In this document: piece by piece, positions 63,842-64,000 of the stretch | How positions within the stretch are numbered: the stretch's first letter is position 1 | How the letters are laid out: each line of letters starts with the position of its first letter | NCBI GenBank assembly: GCA_014695325.1 | Contig: JACJNZ010000048.1 | Location: 1 to 64,000, forward strand | Direction of reading: 5' to 3' | DNA: 64,000 nt | Origin: Cyanobacteria bacterium FACHB-502 | GTDB taxonomy: Bacteria > Cyanobacteriota > Cyanobacteriia > Elainellales > Elainellaceae | The notes under the pieces: model-generated | Seen by the model: only the letters and a program-made list of their open reading frames with translations | What the model was told of the DNA's origin: nothing | The model's database searches: none | Position numbers and translations under genes: made by a program

Positions 63842-64000
63842 TTAGCGAGAATCGGTTCCCTGGTTGGGGCTGCCCTCAATGCTTGGATTGTCGGTTCCTG
63901 GTGCTTCTGGTGCAGCACCTGATGATGAAGCGCCCGAGCGAACATCGTTGCGTGCGCCCTGTCCGGTTCTGCGAGTCCGCTCATCCAGCGTGGTTTGCTT
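63842..64000 (-). CDS. Hypothetical protein, C-terminal fragment (runs off right edge)
   Basis: 52 residues plus stop; the start lies outside the window. The visible tail begins KQTTLDERTRRTGQGARNDV and ends in a Ser/Gly/Ala/Pro-rich acidic stretch closing NQGTDSR. It looks like a disordered C-terminus. Family not recognisable. This frame is preferred over the alternative minus-strand frame with an internal ATG because its composition matches other C-terminal tails here. Confidence 0.45.
   Translation of the reverse strand, partial: KQTTLDERTRRTGQGARNDVRSGASSSGAAPEAPGTDNPSIEGSPNQGTDSR

Overview
The window comes from a cyanobacterial chromosome. It carries a form IB RuBisCO operon (rbcL-rbcX-rbcS), a RuBisCO activase with a C-terminal RbcS-like (SSUL) domain, Mg-chelatase subunit ChlI, the chelatase cofactor GUN4, a DHNA-CoA-thioesterase-like protein (phylloquinone pathway) and many HIP1-type GCGATCGC octamers. 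Base composition is moderate and gene order is mosaic with few long operons. This would suit a filamentous Leptolyngbya-like lineage, but the exact taxon cannot be fixed from the sequence.

Layout. 0-8.9 kb: tail of an IS630 transposase, a DUF4394 protein, a small Cys-rich protein, a DUF2459 protein, a REC-adenylate cyclase, a quinone-oxidoreductase-like MDR enzyme, HflX and a phytase-like lipoprotein. 8.9-13.3 kb: a complete polyamine ABC importer operon, potA-potD-potB-potC, on the minus strand, divergent from mrdA (PBP2). 15.4-22.6 kb: a Uma2 nuclease remnant, a phosphotransacetylase-like protein, an EbsA-like small protein, a flavoprotein, gun4, a LuxR-type response regulator and icd. 22.6-28.3 kb (minus): an Lpt lipopolysaccharide-export operon (lptA-like, lptB, lptF/G-like and a Pro/Ser-rich membrane protein), preceded by DUF58 and DUF309 genes. 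28.5-33.2 kb (plus): ABC1/UbiB kinase, PP2C phosphatase, YdcF-like protein and two uncharacterised proteins. 34-43.7 kb: recJ, then an exopolysaccharide block (a GT2/serine-acetyltransferase-like fusion, a Wza-like exporter and a Wzc-like tyrosine kinase), ended by a strong terminator and a dead IS630 copy. 45-56 kb: carbon-fixation neighbourhood (rbcLXS, class I FBP aldolase, rca) interleaved with a thioesterase, ligA and an alpha/beta hydrolase. 56-64 kb: mazG, DUF2227, tRNA-Val(UAC), cutA, chlI, a DUF1574 protein and small unknowns.

The most notable items are these. (1) Many intergenic spacers carry a short imperfect tandem duplication, usually with a 12-16 bp unit, and the unit differs at every site; no annotated feature explains this. 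(2) The SSUL domain of Rca has a cysteine pair with the same 18-residue spacing as the redox pair I recall in CcmM SSUL1. (3) A glycosyltransferase is fused to a complete serine-acetyltransferase-like module. (4) A soluble REC/HAMP-like/cyclase/TPR-like protein. (5) An acidic insertion in LigA and an Asp/Asn tail on the Wza-like protein. I do not see an unmistakable new defence or metabolic system. No CRISPR array or toxin-antitoxin pair was recognised, and no intact mobile element was found.
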